DNA of 64,000 bases, taken from the NCBI GenBank assembly GCA_021769965.1, contig JAETRU010000006.1, positions 46,465 to 110,464 on the forward strand, read 5' to 3'. The position numbers and the translations under genes were made by a program. This DNA is from Eubacterium sp. (GTDB lineage: Bacteria; Bacillota; Clostridia; Peptostreptococcales; Anaerovoracaceae). The notes beneath the pieces were generated by a model. That model ran no database searches and had not been told where the DNA came from. It worked only from the letters and a program-made list of their open reading frames with translations. Below are positions 1 to 8,390 of this stretch, piece by piece; the first letter of the stretch is position 1, and the number at the start of each line of letters is the position of its first letter.

Positions 1-218
1 GTCAAAGAAGCGCAGGCCGCTTCCAGACCCAGGATACCCTCGCCGCCCAGGATCAGAGCGCGGTTTTTGGTGTGTAACGCCTCGGAAAGGAGCTGGCAGG
101 TCTCTTTGTAATAGTCGAAAAAGGCCGGATCCAGATCCGGATTGGTGCAGGGAAGGCTCCTTGCCATTCTAACATTTTCTCTGACCTGAGTAGGTCCTGC
201 CGTCATGATTTTGTACAT
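1..218 (-). CDS. Class V aminotransferase, alanine-glyoxylate/serine-pyruvate type (N-terminal part, cut by window edge)
   Basis: The first 72 residues of a PLP-dependent class V aminotransferase are present; the rest lies beyond the left edge. The N-terminus MYKIMTAGPTQVRENV followed by a Gly-rich stretch (ILGGEGILGLEAA, residues about 55-67) matches the alanine-glyoxylate/serine-pyruvate aminotransferase group, which moves an amino group between a small amino acid and a 2-oxo acid. The ATG at 218 is preceded by a GAGGT ribosome binding site. It starts 15 bases after the stop of the ECF S component, so the two are probably co-transcribed. The substrate cannot be judged from this fragment. 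Confidence 0.8.
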   Translation of the reverse strand, partial: MYKIMTAGPTQVRENVRMARSLPCTNPDLDPAFFDYYKETCQLLSEALHTKNRALILGGEGILGLEAACASL

Positions 219-233
219 AGATTTACCTCGCTT

Positions 234-764
234 TTATTTAATGAATTTTCTCAGCTGCTGGATGAACAGGAGCACCACGATACCTGCGAATCCGACCTGA
301 ATGATGTTTCCAGGAATGGAACCCAGCGGCGCGGCCCAGTTTCCAAACAGAATGACTTCAGCAATATAGTAGCCGGCCACCTTGATGATGACCGCCATGA
401 TTACGGAAGCGATATTGTTCAGCATCATGGACGAAAACGGCTTTTTCTCAGCAAACCAGCCGATAACATAGCCCATCAGTCCTACGATGACAAAGGTGAA
501 CGGGGCCCATGCGGTCCAGCCGCTCATCAGATCAAAGAGCGCCATGCCGAAAGCTCCGGCAATGGCTCCGGTCTTGCGTCCGAAGAGCATGCCGCCGACG
601 AAAAGAGGCACGTTGCCCAGATGGATCAGACCGCCGCTTCCGACCAGAGGCAGACGGATATTGATCAGCCACGTAGCGACAAAGGTCAGCGCGATAAACA
701 GGGCGTCGACGACCAGCTCATAGGTTTTGCTTTTTTGTGTTCGTGTATGTTCCATTGTAGTCAT
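234..764 (-). CDS. ECF-type transporter S component (substrate-binding membrane subunit)
   Basis: A 176-residue protein with five to six hydrophobic segments, including a Gly-rich stretch (HLGNVPLFVGGMLFGR) typical of the PF07155-type S components of energy-coupling-factor vitamin transporters. S components sit in the membrane and bind a vitamin, then pair with shared EcfT and EcfA subunits encoded elsewhere. I chose the ATG at 764, which has a GGAAGA site 8 bases upstream; an ATG at 797 lacks a good site. The downstream gene is a PLP-dependent aminotransferase, which makes a vitamin B6-type substrate possible, but this is only a guess from context. Confidence 0.75.
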   Translation of the reverse strand: MTTMEHTRTQKSKTYELVVDALFIALTFVATWLINIRLPLVGSGGLIHLGNVPLFVGGMLFGRKTGAIAGAFGMALFDLMSGWTAWAPFTFVIVGLMGYVIGWFAEKKPFSSMMLNNIASVIMAVIIKVAGYYIAEVILFGNWAAPLGSIPGNIIQVGFAGIVVLLFIQQLRKFIK

Positions 765-901
765 AATATATTCTTCCTTTGCAGTAATTCTTTTCATTCA
801 CTTGCCGGCAAGATTATCATAACGCAGAATTGATTGCTTTTAAATAGTCAATTTTATATTTTTTATTATGAACAGTCTGGATATATTTCCAGGTAAAACA
901 A

Positions 902-930
902 AACTGTACCTCGTTTATAGAGGTACAGTT
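902..930 (-). terminator. Intrinsic terminator after the NhaC operon
   Basis: Perfect 11-bp inverted repeat (AACTGTACCTC, 7-base loop, GAGGTACAGTT), followed on the minus strand by TTGTTTT. It lies 38 bases after the stop of the small membrane protein gene and separates the NhaC operon from the S component operon. Confidence 0.75.
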
Positions 931-967
931 CGATTACAGTTTTACTACAGCCGCGCTGTTTTGTAAT

Positions 968-1381
968 TTACTTCACATTTTCAATATGGATATCCGGTTT
1001 CACACTTTTGGCCAGATCCAGCACTGCCTCAAGTTCTCTTTTTCGAAACACCAGTCTTCTGGACATGACATCTCTGAGAAAGTGGAGCACCACATAGCCC
1101 GGATCCGCTACATACTCGATGTGAATATCCGTGATTTCCTCAAAAGGCCATACGATTTTGTGCCTGTACACGATAAAGTCATATGCCAGAACAACGCCTT
1201 CTCTGCTGATGTAGGTCTCCTTCTGAAAGATCACCGCAAGCAGCAGCACCACGCCGATGACTGCAGAGTATTTTACGGTAGAGTAAAAACTGAATCCGAT
1301 CAGCGCCGCACCGAATATGATCGCCGCAAACTTTGTGGACTTTCGCATTGCCCTGTCATCATATGCCTTTATCTTATCCAT
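968..1381 (-). CDS. Small membrane protein with a PH-like domain, unknown function
   Basis: A 137-residue protein: a short charged N-terminus, two closely spaced membrane segments (about residues 18-52), then a cytosolic domain of about 75 residues with the strand pattern of bacterial PH-like (YcxB/YdbT-type) modules (SREGVVLAYDFIVYRHKIVWPFEEITDIHIEY). No catalytic motif is visible. Its start overlaps the 3' end of the NhaC gene by 8 bases, so translation is probably coupled and the protein may work with the antiporter. A terminator-like hairpin follows. Function is not known. Confidence 0.7.
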   Translation of the reverse strand: MDKIKAYDDRAMRKSTKFAAIIFGAALIGFSFYSTVKYSAVIGVVLLLAVIFQKETYISREGVVLAYDFIVYRHKIVWPFEEITDIHIEYVADPGYVVLHFLRDVMSRRLVFRKRELEAVLDLAKSVKPDIHIENVK

Positions 1382-2831
1382 TACGTCTTTCTGCCTTTCT
1401 CTTTGCTTTCAGTTCTTTAACTTCTGCTCTGGACTTGCCGTCGTACTCCTTGTACTTGATGCCGATGCCCAGATAAGAAATTACGACTGCCAGAACCGGA
1501 TTGATCAGGTTCATAAATGCGTACGGCATAAATGCCCAGTTGGATACGCCTAAGGTCGCAGACTGATAAGCGCCGCAGCCGTTCCACGGAATCATCGGTG
1601 ACCAGAGAGTCGCGCCGTCTTCCGTTGTTCTGGACAGAAAGCTTCTGCTCAGTCCTCTTTCGTCAAAGGCTTTCATGTACATTCTGCCCGGTACCAGGAT
1701 CGCCAGATACTGGTCAGTCAGCACCACATCACAGATGATACCGGTCACGATGGTGCACAGTACCAGACCGCCGACACTCTTTACTCTTCTGACAAGACCG
1801 CCCAGGAGCACTTCGATAAATCCGCATTTTTCCAGTACGCCGCCAAAGAACAGGGCGAACATGATCAGGGAGATGGTCCACATCATGGAATCGATACCGC
1901 CTCTGTTGAGCAGGCTGTCAGTTACCTCATTGCCGGATTCAATGCTGAAACCTGTCTGCATGCCGCCAAACACCTCAGGGAAGCTTGCGCCCTGCGCGAT
2001 CATCGCTACCGCGGCGCCGCAGACTGCTGCAAGAAGCAGGGACGGAATTGCCGGAATCTTTTTCACCGCACCGAAAATTACCACCAGTACCGGCAGCATG
2101 ATCCAAGGTGACAGATAGAAGTTATCTGCGATCGCGTTCTGAATGTCCAGCGCCAGAGAAGCGTCATAGCCGGATTCATCGATAACGATAGCGCCTACGA
2201 TGCCGTACAACACCAGAGAGATCAAGAATGATGGAATCGTCGTTGTCATCATGGCTGACACATGATCATACAGCGGTGTCTCCGCGCCTGCCGCAGCAAC
2301 ATTGGTACTGTCAGACAAAGGAGACAGCTTGTCTCCGGTATACGCGCCGGAAATGACCATACCTGCTGCCAGCGCCGGATTGATGCCAAGACCCATGGCG
2401 ATACCCATCAGCGCAACACCTACGGTACCAGAAGCAGTCCAGGAAGATCCTGTCGCCAGACCTACAATTGCAGTCAGAATTGCGCCAACCACCAGAAATG
2501 CACCCGGTGAAATGATCTTCAGACCATAATAAACCATGGCAGGCATGGTGCCGGACCAGACCCAGGAACCGATCAGCATGCCGACGCACATGATGATCAG
2601 GAAAGCTTCCACTGTTCTGCGGATACTGTCAAAAGCGCCTGCCGCGATATCCGCCCATCCGTAGCCGCATTTAACGGCAACTAACGACGCCACTACACAG
2701 GACGCGATAATCGGCATGTGCGGATCCAGTCCCCATTTTACCGTACTTAGAATAATAATGACCATCATAAAGATAATTGGTATAAGGGCTTCCCATACTT
2801 TAGGAAGTCTCGGGGTTCTTTTTTTTCCCAT
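1374..2831 (-). CDS. nhaC: NhaC-family Na+/H+ (or Na+/solute) antiporter
   Basis: A 485-residue protein with about eleven membrane segments and the features of the NhaC family: GLATGSSWTASGTVGVALMG, SGAYTGDKLSPLSDSTN and DQYLAILVPGRMY. Members exchange Na+ for H+ or pair Na+/lactate with malate/H+ (MleN type). The ATG at 2831 has a perfect AAGGAGG site 8 bases upstream; upstream in-frame ATGs have none. A sigma-54 type promoter lies at 2873-2888 and the adjacent kinase/regulator pair is of the sigma-54 activator class. Expression is therefore probably switched on by a small molecule sensed outside the cell. The SBP_bac_3 sensor suggests an organic or amino acid, so solute antiport is more likely than simple pH control; this is inference. 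Confidence 0.85.
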   Translation of the reverse strand: MGKKRTPRLPKVWEALIPIIFMMVIIILSTVKWGLDPHMPIIASCVVASLVAVKCGYGWADIAAGAFDSIRRTVEAFLIIMCVGMLIGSWVWSGTMPAMVYYGLKIISPGAFLVVGAILTAIVGLATGSSWTASGTVGVALMGIAMGLGINPALAAGMVISGAYTGDKLSPLSDSTNVAAAGAETPLYDHVSAMMTTTIPSFLISLVLYGIVGAIVIDESGYDASLALDIQNAIADNFYLSPWIMLPVLVVIFGAVKKIPAIPSLLLAAVCGAAVAMIAQGASFPEVFGGMQTGFSIESGNEVTDSLLNRGGIDSMMWTISLIMFALFFGGVLEKCGFIEVLLGGLVRRVKSVGGLVLCTIVTGIICDVVLTDQYLAILVPGRMYMKAFDERGLSRSFLSRTTEDGATLWSPMIPWNGCGAYQSATLGVSNWAFMPYAFMNLINPVLAVVISYLGIGIKYKEYDGKSRAEVKELKAKRKAERRNG

Positions 2832-2872
2832 GAAAAAATCCTCCTTAAATAAATATTGCTGATACATTTAAG

Positions 2873-2888
2873 AGCAAGAATTATGCCA
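2873..2888 (-). promoter_or_regulatory. Sigma-54 (RpoN) promoter of the NhaC operon
   Basis: On the minus strand this reads TGGCATAATTCTTGCT, matching TGGCAY-N5-TTGCW with the required 10 bases between the GG and GC doublets. It lies about 42 bases upstream of the NhaC start codon. The neighbouring regulator carries the GSFTGA sigma-54 contact motif, which supports the reading. Confidence 0.75.
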
Positions 2889-2984
2889 CAGGCACAGATC
2901 CGCCATTTTTCACGGGTTTCCGCCTTTCTCTTCCTCGTGCGCCTCGCCAGTTATGAAATTTTCTTCCCGGTTCTGATTCAAATC

Positions 2985-3002
2985 CGTGAAATTTATTTCA
3001 CG
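2985..3002. promoter_or_regulatory. Candidate upstream activator site for the NtrC-type regulator
   Basis: Perfect inverted repeat CGTGAAA-TTTA-TTTCACG about 97 bases upstream of the -24 element of the sigma-54 promoter, the usual distance for an enhancer site. It overlaps the stop codon of the regulator gene. No T-run follows, so it does not look like a terminator. A related half site, TTTCACG, lies nearer the promoter at about 2908-2914. Confidence 0.5.
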
Positions 3003-4372
3003 TTTTTAGGCGCAATACCGTATTCTCCTAATTTATTCCACAGCTGCCGCGCCGTGATGCCAAGAGCAGCCGCGCACTTTGTCACATTGCCGCCGGCCTC
3101 TTTCAGCGCTTTTTCTATATAGTATTTTTCAAAATCCGCCCGCGCTTCCTTTAACGTCGCGCGCTCGTCCAGGAACGCTGTTTTTCCCGCATCGTCCCGC
3201 CTTCCACACAGCGGCTGCTGCAGGTCGTCGATGGTGATCCGGCCTCCGTCACTCAAAGCCACCATCCGCTCAATGATATTTTTCAGCTCCCGCACATTGC
3301 CCGGATAATCATATGTAAGAAGTCTTTCCATCACCTGACCGTCAATATGGGTGATCTTTTTCTTCTGCTCCGCCTCAGTCTTTCTGATAAAGAACTCGAT
3401 CAGTCCGTCCAGATCTTCTTTCCTCTGGCGGATAGGAGGAATATATAATGTCAGAGTGTTGATCCGGTAAAGCAGGTCTTCCCGGAATCTTCCCTCTGCG
3501 ATTTCATCCTCCAGAGATTTATTGGTAGCACAGATCAGCCGCACATCCAGATCGATGGATTTGTTGCTGCCGATCCGCTCTATTTTTCTGCTTTCCAGGA
3601 CCCGCAGAAGCTTTCCCTGCATACTGATCGGCAGATCGCCGATTTCGTCCAGAAAGAGAGTGCCGAAATTAGCCTCTTCAAATTTTCCGATCCTTTTGGT
3701 GACCGCTCCGGTAAAGCTGCCCTTTTCGTGGCCGAACAGTTCTGACTCGATGACGCTTTCCGGCAGGCTCTGGCAGTTAATGGGCACAAAGGGTTCTCTG
3801 GCCCGCCCGCCTCTGCTGTGGATATAATTGGCGAACACCTCTTTGCCGACCCCGGATTCGCCCAGCAAAAGCACGTTGATATTGGTATCCGCAGTCCTGT
3901 CACAAACCTCCAGAAGACGCAGATACTGTGGATTCTTTGATTCCAGAAATACATTTTCCTCGTGCTGGTTGCGAAGAAGAATATCACTTTTTTCCGAGAG
4001 CCGCTTCAGCTTTGCCAGCCGTTCCACCTTTATGATCAGTTCTTCCAGATCACTGCTTTTGACAAAATAATCTTTTGCGCCATATTTGATAGAATCCACC
4101 GCGCTTTCAATGGAACCGTAAGCTGTCATCACAATGATGTCGATATCCTCATTTTCGGAAGTCAGCCTGCGGATCAGTTCCTCTCCGGAAAGCTCCGGCA
4201 TACGCAGATCCGTAATGACCAGATTGACCTCGTGATCGCGAAGATAGGAAAGCGCCTCGCGTCCGTTGGAGCAGGTGCTGGTCTGATACCCTTTCCGGCT
4301 CAGGATCATAGATACCACTCTCTGATATTCCGGTTCATCGTCTACGATTAAAATGTTATACCCTGTTTTCAT
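2993..4372 (-). CDS. Sigma-54-dependent response regulator, NtrC/AtoC type
   Basis: A 459-residue three-domain regulator. The receiver domain (about 1-120) has the acidic pair DDE at 11-13, phospho-acceptor Asp55 in LVITDLRMPE and a Lys near 105. The AAA+ domain (about 150-380) has Walker A GESGVGKE and the sigma-54 contact loop as GSFTGA (usual GAFTGA). A Fis-type helix-turn-helix closes the protein (CAAALGITARQLWNKL). It activates RpoN-dependent transcription by ATP-driven remodelling. I chose the ATG at 4372, after a purine-rich GGAAGGCAGG; a start at 4393 is possible. It overlaps the histidine kinase gene by 17 bases, so the two form a pair, and the sigma-54 promoter of the NhaC operon lies directly downstream. 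Confidence 0.9.
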   Translation of the reverse strand: MKTGYNILIVDDEPEYQRVVSMILSRKGYQTSTCSNGREALSYLRDHEVNLVITDLRMPELSGEELIRRLTSENEDIDIIVMTAYGSIESAVDSIKYGAKDYFVKSSDLEELIIKVERLAKLKRLSEKSDILLRNQHEENVFLESKNPQYLRLLEVCDRTADTNINVLLLGESGVGKEVFANYIHSRGGRAREPFVPINCQSLPESVIESELFGHEKGSFTGAVTKRIGKFEEANFGTLFLDEIGDLPISMQGKLLRVLESRKIERIGSNKSIDLDVRLICATNKSLEDEIAEGRFREDLLYRINTLTLYIPPIRQRKEDLDGLIEFFIRKTEAEQKKKITHIDGQVMERLLTYDYPGNVRELKNIIERMVALSDGGRITIDDLQQPLCGRRDDAGKTAFLDERATLKEARADFEKYYIEKALKEAGGNVTKCAAALGITARQLWNKLGEYGIAPKNVK

Positions 4373-6380
4373 ATCCTGCCTTCCTTCCTCCATCTTCTGT
4401 TTCTATCCTCCGCGGATTCTGTGCCCCGCTCTGGATCGGAATCCTCACATAAAACACTGTTCCCTCGCCCAGCGTGCTGTCAGCCCGGATCGTGCCTCCC
4501 GCCTGTTTCAGCTGAGAATGGACCAGATAAAGTCCCAGTCCTGTGCCCTGTTCCTTGCTGGTATAAAACGGATTGAATATTTCCAGAAGTTTTCCGCTTT
4601 CAATACCGCAGCCGTTATCGCGGAATTCAAGATCGACATCGTTGTCTCTGATATCCACCCGGATCTGGATCTTTCGCCCGCGGTCAACCTCCGCGAGAGC
4701 GTCGATGCTGTTATTCAGCAGGTTAATAATTGTTATTTTCACCAGATCCTCGTTGATACGCACCTGACCGTTCCGATTCCCGGTCAGAGAGAATTCCACA
4801 TCGATCTTCTTAATATCCATCTGCTTCTTTTCAAGGATCAGAATATTTGTGATCAGTTCCTTCACATCCACATTCTTGCTGTCCTCTCCGGAAAGCTTGG
4901 AAAATTTCAAAAGGCTATCGATAAGCCGGTTGATCCTCTTGATAGAATCGTCGATGACCTGCACAGCATGCATGCCGTCCTCCTCTTTGCAGAAATCCTG
5001 GATCAGGAACATATAGCTTTTGATCAGTCCCAGCGGATTTCTGATCTCATGAGCGAGTCCGGCCGAAAGCTGTCCCACGGCGATCATCTTTTCCTCCTGA
5101 ATATTCCGCTGCTGATTGAGATAACGCTGCGTCCATTCTTCCACGATATAAAGCTTCTTGCTTTCTTCGCTCAGAGCTATGGTGTTTTTCATGTAATAAT
5201 GGTCTTTCAGCTTGTAGACTTTCTCGTCCTCTGCCTGCAGAAACGGAATGACCCAGCGATTCGTATAAATATCCGTCCTGAGCAGTTCCTTTCTGCCGCA
5301 TCCCGCGATCCTGCAGATCTCATCATTGACCTCCAGTATCTTTCCGCTGCGGTCCACGATGAGAAGTCCCTTATCCAGGGTATTGATGATCAGCCTCAGC
5401 TGCTCCTGACTGTGAAAAAGTTCTCTGGTCTTTTCCGTTACCTTCTTTGCTGTCGACAGGTTCCAGACCGTAAAGGCCGCGCCGCAGATCAAAAAGAGAA
5501 ATACGATATTGTAGATCAGATCCACTTCCGACATATCTGTAATTTCCGGCTCCATAGCGCCGAACCATTTGCTCTGTGTCTTCGTGATGAGATTTTTCTT
5601 TTTCAGAGAAAGCACTGCCTTGTTAAAAGCGTTTAAAAGTCCTTCATTGGATCTATCCAGCGCAACGCAGATCTCCGTTCTGGAAAAAGAATACTGCAAA
5701 AATTTATAATACCGGTTCGTTCTCTGCTGATTGATCAGATAGGATATCTTTGTTTCATCTCCCGCCACCGCTGCTACCCGGTCATTTTCCAGCATATCGA
5801 GGGACTGCTGAAAATCTTTCGCGTAGACCACAGATACACCTTTGCTGCCGTAAAGCTCTTCGATCCGCTCAGCAACAGCCTTTTCTCCCTCTTCCACAGC
5901 GACCTTTATATCAGCGAGCTGATTGATATTGTCAAGCTCTGAGCTTTCTTTTACCAGCATTTTTCCATGCATGATATAAAGAGGCTCAGTAAAGAGATAC
6001 TCATCCGCGGGCAGCTGGCTCTTATCCACAATGGCAGCCTGAATATCGCCATTCTTAAAATCCTGCACCAGATCCTTTTCCTGATTCAGCCTGATGTCCA
6101 TATCATTTTCCAGTTCCACCGAAAGCAGATCGATAAAATCAATAAAGATCCCGTCGTTCTGCTTTTCCTCGTTGACGAAAGAAAGCGGCAGGCTGTTATA
6201 CTTTACCCCGCAGGTAATATGCGCCTTGCTGAAATAGTCTTGCTGCGCAGACGTCAGATCAAAACTGTATTTTGCGTAATCGACCCAGTCCATATTATAC
6301 CGGATCATCATATTGATGCAGGCGCCGAACCAGATGATCAGCGCTGCCGCAGCCATAGTCAGAGAAATACTTCGCTTCAT
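4356..6380 (-). CDS. Membrane histidine kinase with extracellular SBP_bac_3 sensor and PAS domain
   Basis: A 674-residue sensor kinase. An N-terminal membrane segment (about 6-25) is followed by an extracytoplasmic solute-binding domain of family 3 (about 50-275), a second membrane helix (about 288-307), a PAS domain (about 322-420), the phospho-acceptor helix with His444 in GLAHEIRNP, and an ATPase domain with N (NLLNNSIDAL), G1 (DNGCGIESG) and G2 (GTGLGLYL) boxes. SBP_bac_3 domains usually bind amino or organic acids, so the ligand is probably outside the cell and of that type. The gene overlaps its cognate sigma-54 activator. A sigma-A type promoter is visible upstream. The ligand itself cannot be read from the sequence. 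Confidence 0.9.
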   Translation of the reverse strand: MKRSISLTMAAAALIIWFGACINMMIRYNMDWVDYAKYSFDLTSAQQDYFSKAHITCGVKYNSLPLSFVNEEKQNDGIFIDFIDLLSVELENDMDIRLNQEKDLVQDFKNGDIQAAIVDKSQLPADEYLFTEPLYIMHGKMLVKESSELDNINQLADIKVAVEEGEKAVAERIEELYGSKGVSVVYAKDFQQSLDMLENDRVAAVAGDETKISYLINQQRTNRYYKFLQYSFSRTEICVALDRSNEGLLNAFNKAVLSLKKKNLITKTQSKWFGAMEPEITDMSEVDLIYNIVFLFLICGAAFTVWNLSTAKKVTEKTRELFHSQEQLRLIINTLDKGLLIVDRSGKILEVNDEICRIAGCGRKELLRTDIYTNRWVIPFLQAEDEKVYKLKDHYYMKNTIALSEESKKLYIVEEWTQRYLNQQRNIQEEKMIAVGQLSAGLAHEIRNPLGLIKSYMFLIQDFCKEEDGMHAVQVIDDSIKRINRLIDSLLKFSKLSGEDSKNVDVKELITNILILEKKQMDIKKIDVEFSLTGNRNGQVRINEDLVKITIINLLNNSIDALAEVDRGRKIQIRVDIRDNDVDLEFRDNGCGIESGKLLEIFNPFYTSKEQGTGLGLYLVHSQLKQAGGTIRADSTLGEGTVFYVRIPIQSGAQNPRRIETEDGGRKAGYENRV

Positions 6381-6416
6381 AAAACACCTGCTTTACCGAG
6401 AGTGAAATGCATATTA

Positions 6417-6445
6417 ATTATAGTATATCATAGTTTCCGTCTAAA
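6417..6445 (-). promoter_or_regulatory. Sigma-A type promoter of the kinase/regulator operon
   Basis: On the minus strand: TTTAGA, 17-base spacer, TATAAT, about 37 bases upstream of the kinase start codon. The -10 is perfect and the -35 is weak. Confidence 0.5.
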
Positions 6446-6488
6446 AAACAGCGCCGCTCGTCCGGCCTCTGTCTGCTGAGCACACATC

Positions 6489-6516
6489 AAAAGTCCTCCG
6501 CCTCGCGGCGAAGGAC
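6489..6516 (-). terminator. Intrinsic terminator of the Mrp-lipoprotein operon
   Basis: A 10-bp stem with one G-T pair (GTCCTTCGCC / GGCGGAGGAC), a GCGA loop and a TTTT tail on the minus strand, 18 bases after the lipoprotein stop codon. Confidence 0.75.
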
Positions 6517-6533
6517 CTGACTGCCTGCTTTAT

Positions 6534-7529
6534 CTATTTCTCCCGCACGTAGCTGTACCACTCTCCGCCAATATAGACGTAGGCTGTACATTTGCCGTCT
6601 CCGGCCGCTTTCGGCAGGTTCGCGATGCCATAGGTCATGCGGGATTTCCCGTTGCCGATGGTCTCGCTTGTCGTGATATTGGCTTTGCTGGCATCATCTG
6701 CGGCGGTTCCTCCGATGTACTCCTCACCGTCTTCTGTGACTACCGTCACGCCGTAGAAAGAGCCCGCGTCCCGTTTCTTGCCGGAAAGATTTTTCACCTT
6801 CATATCCAGCACCAGAAGCCGTTCGTCGCTTTTCCTTGCCTCAAAATAGCGATAGAAATACCCGGGATTTTCCGGTTCGATCTTTTTGGTAAAGCGGACT
6901 TTTTCCAGTGTGATCTCGCCGACGTTCTTTACCGTCACAGTATCGCCTTTGACCAGCTCTTTGCACACGGCCAGCCGTTTTGTAGTATCCACTGCCAGAT
7001 GATAGTCAAAGGAAGGTTCCTTGTCTTCCTCAGGGAAAGCCAGCTGCAGCGATGATTCTTCGCTGACCGCCTTGGCGTCCAGTTCTGTGATCAGATAGAC
7101 CTTCGCGGTCTTTCCCGGGCCGACAGCCTTTGAGCGGTCCAGCTTGCTGCCGTTTTCCGTAACAGCTGCCGCAATGGTATTGCCGTAGGTCTCTTCACCG
7201 ATAACCATCTGGAACTGGCAGAGATCCTGGATCTTGCACTCTTTGTCCGTCAGATTTTTCAGCTTCGCCTCCAGCACGGCATAGACCTTGCCGTCTTCTG
7301 CCTCCCAGCCCATGGCGTAATTGTCAGCCACCGGCGGATAGACTTTTTTTGAAACCAGCAGATTTACCGGCGTGATCTCCGCTCTTTCCTCTACGACCGT
7401 GGTCTCACCCATGGTCATGGCGTTCTCCTTCTCCGCGCATCCGCTGACAAAGAGTATCAGGCACAGGACCGCTGCCGCCGTCAGGAAAAAGACAAGTCCC
7501 CGGCGTTTGATAGTATTACTTTTCTCCAT
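6534..7529 (-). CDS. Lipoprotein with two DUF4352-like immunoglobulin-type domains
   Basis: A 331-residue secreted lipoprotein. The signal peptide ends in a lipobox VSGC (Cys at about 31), so the protein is probably anchored outside the membrane. The mature part has two beta-rich repeats that each contain the phrase 'L-D/E-K-VKNL' (AVLEAKLKNLTDKE and LVLDMKVKNLSGKK), as in DUF4352/telokin-like domains. Function is unknown. I chose the ATG at 7529, with AAGG 11 bases upstream; an earlier TTG at 7547 sits inside the Mrp gene. It is the last gene of a ferredoxin-AEC-Mrp operon and is followed by a terminator. Confidence 0.7.
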   Translation of the reverse strand: MEKSNTIKRRGLVFFLTAAAVLCLILFVSGCAEKENAMTMGETTVVEERAEITPVNLLVSKKVYPPVADNYAMGWEAEDGKVYAVLEAKLKNLTDKECKIQDLCQFQMVIGEETYGNTIAAAVTENGSKLDRSKAVGPGKTAKVYLITELDAKAVSEESSLQLAFPEEDKEPSFDYHLAVDTTKRLAVCKELVKGDTVTVKNVGEITLEKVRFTKKIEPENPGYFYRYFEARKSDERLLVLDMKVKNLSGKKRDAGSFYGVTVVTEDGEEYIGGTAADDASKANITTSETIGNGKSRMTYGIANLPKAAGDGKCTAYVYIGGEWYSYVREK

Positions 7530-7536
7530 ACGTTTC

Positions 7537-8364
7537 TTAACCTTCAATCAGTGCTGCTGCCATACGGTCCATCTCAGGACATTCCATATCCTCAATACGG
7601 CCCTCGTCGCAGGCTTTCGCGACCCTGCTGTCCAGCGGCAGCTTCTCCACCTGAGTAATAGCATATTTAGCAGCGATATCTTCGATATGGCTCTCGCCGA
7701 AGATCTTGTGTTCTTTGCCGCAGTCCGGACATTTGAAATAGGACATGTTTTCCACGATGCCCAGTACCGGAATATCCATCAGATCCGCCATCTTTACAGC
7801 TTTCTCCACGATCATGGACACCAGATCCTGCGGAGAAGTGACGATGATAATACCGTCTACCGGCAGACTCTGATATACAGTCAGCGCGACATCGCCGGTT
7901 CCCGGCGGCATATCCACAAACATGACATCCACGTCGCCCCAGCATACATCGCTCCAGAACTGCTGGACCACGCCGCCCAGGATCGGTCCTCTCCAGACGA
8001 CCGGGTCTGTTTCGTTTTCCAGCAGCAGGTTGATAGACATCGCTTTGATGCCGCTTTCTGTTACAGACGGCAGGATCATCTCATCATTTCCCATAGCCTT
8101 TCCCGTAATGCCAAAGGCCTTTGGAATAGACGGGCCTGTAATGTCCGCATCCAGTACGGCCACGTTCTTGCCCAGTCTCTTCGCGGCTGCGGCCAGCATA
8201 GAAGTGACGGAGGATTTTCCAACGCCGCCTTTGCCGCTGACGATACCGATCACCTTTCTTACATCGGACAGGCTGTTCATCGGAGCCTTTTCAATGCCCG
8301 GGTTTTCTTGTCTTTCGCTGCAGCTTTCGCCGCAGGAACTGCAGTCATGATTACAATCACTCAT
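7537..8364 (-). CDS. Mrp/NBP35-type ATPase, iron-sulfur cluster carrier
   Basis: A 275-residue ParA/MinD-superfamily ATPase. It has a deviant Walker A GKGGVGKSS (about 44-52), a switch region DADITGPS, a Walker B-like VDMPPGTGD and a CPDC motif near residue 218 that in the family bridges an Fe-S cluster between subunits. The N-terminus carries a second Cys-rich cluster (CNHDCSSCGESC), as in NBP35-like proteins. Such proteins bind and pass on [4Fe-4S] clusters. The upstream partner in the operon is a two-cluster ferredoxin-like protein, a plausible client. The start ATG at 8364 has an AAAGGAGAG site. Confidence 0.9.
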   Translation of the reverse strand: MSDCNHDCSSCGESCSERQENPGIEKAPMNSLSDVRKVIGIVSGKGGVGKSSVTSMLAAAAKRLGKNVAVLDADITGPSIPKAFGITGKAMGNDEMILPSVTESGIKAMSINLLLENETDPVVWRGPILGGVVQQFWSDVCWGDVDVMFVDMPPGTGDVALTVYQSLPVDGIIIVTSPQDLVSMIVEKAVKMADLMDIPVLGIVENMSYFKCPDCGKEHKIFGESHIEDIAAKYAITQVEKLPLDSRVAKACDEGRIEDMECPEMDRMAAALIEG

Positions 8365-8390
8365 TTTTTTCTCTCCTTTTTAGTATATTG

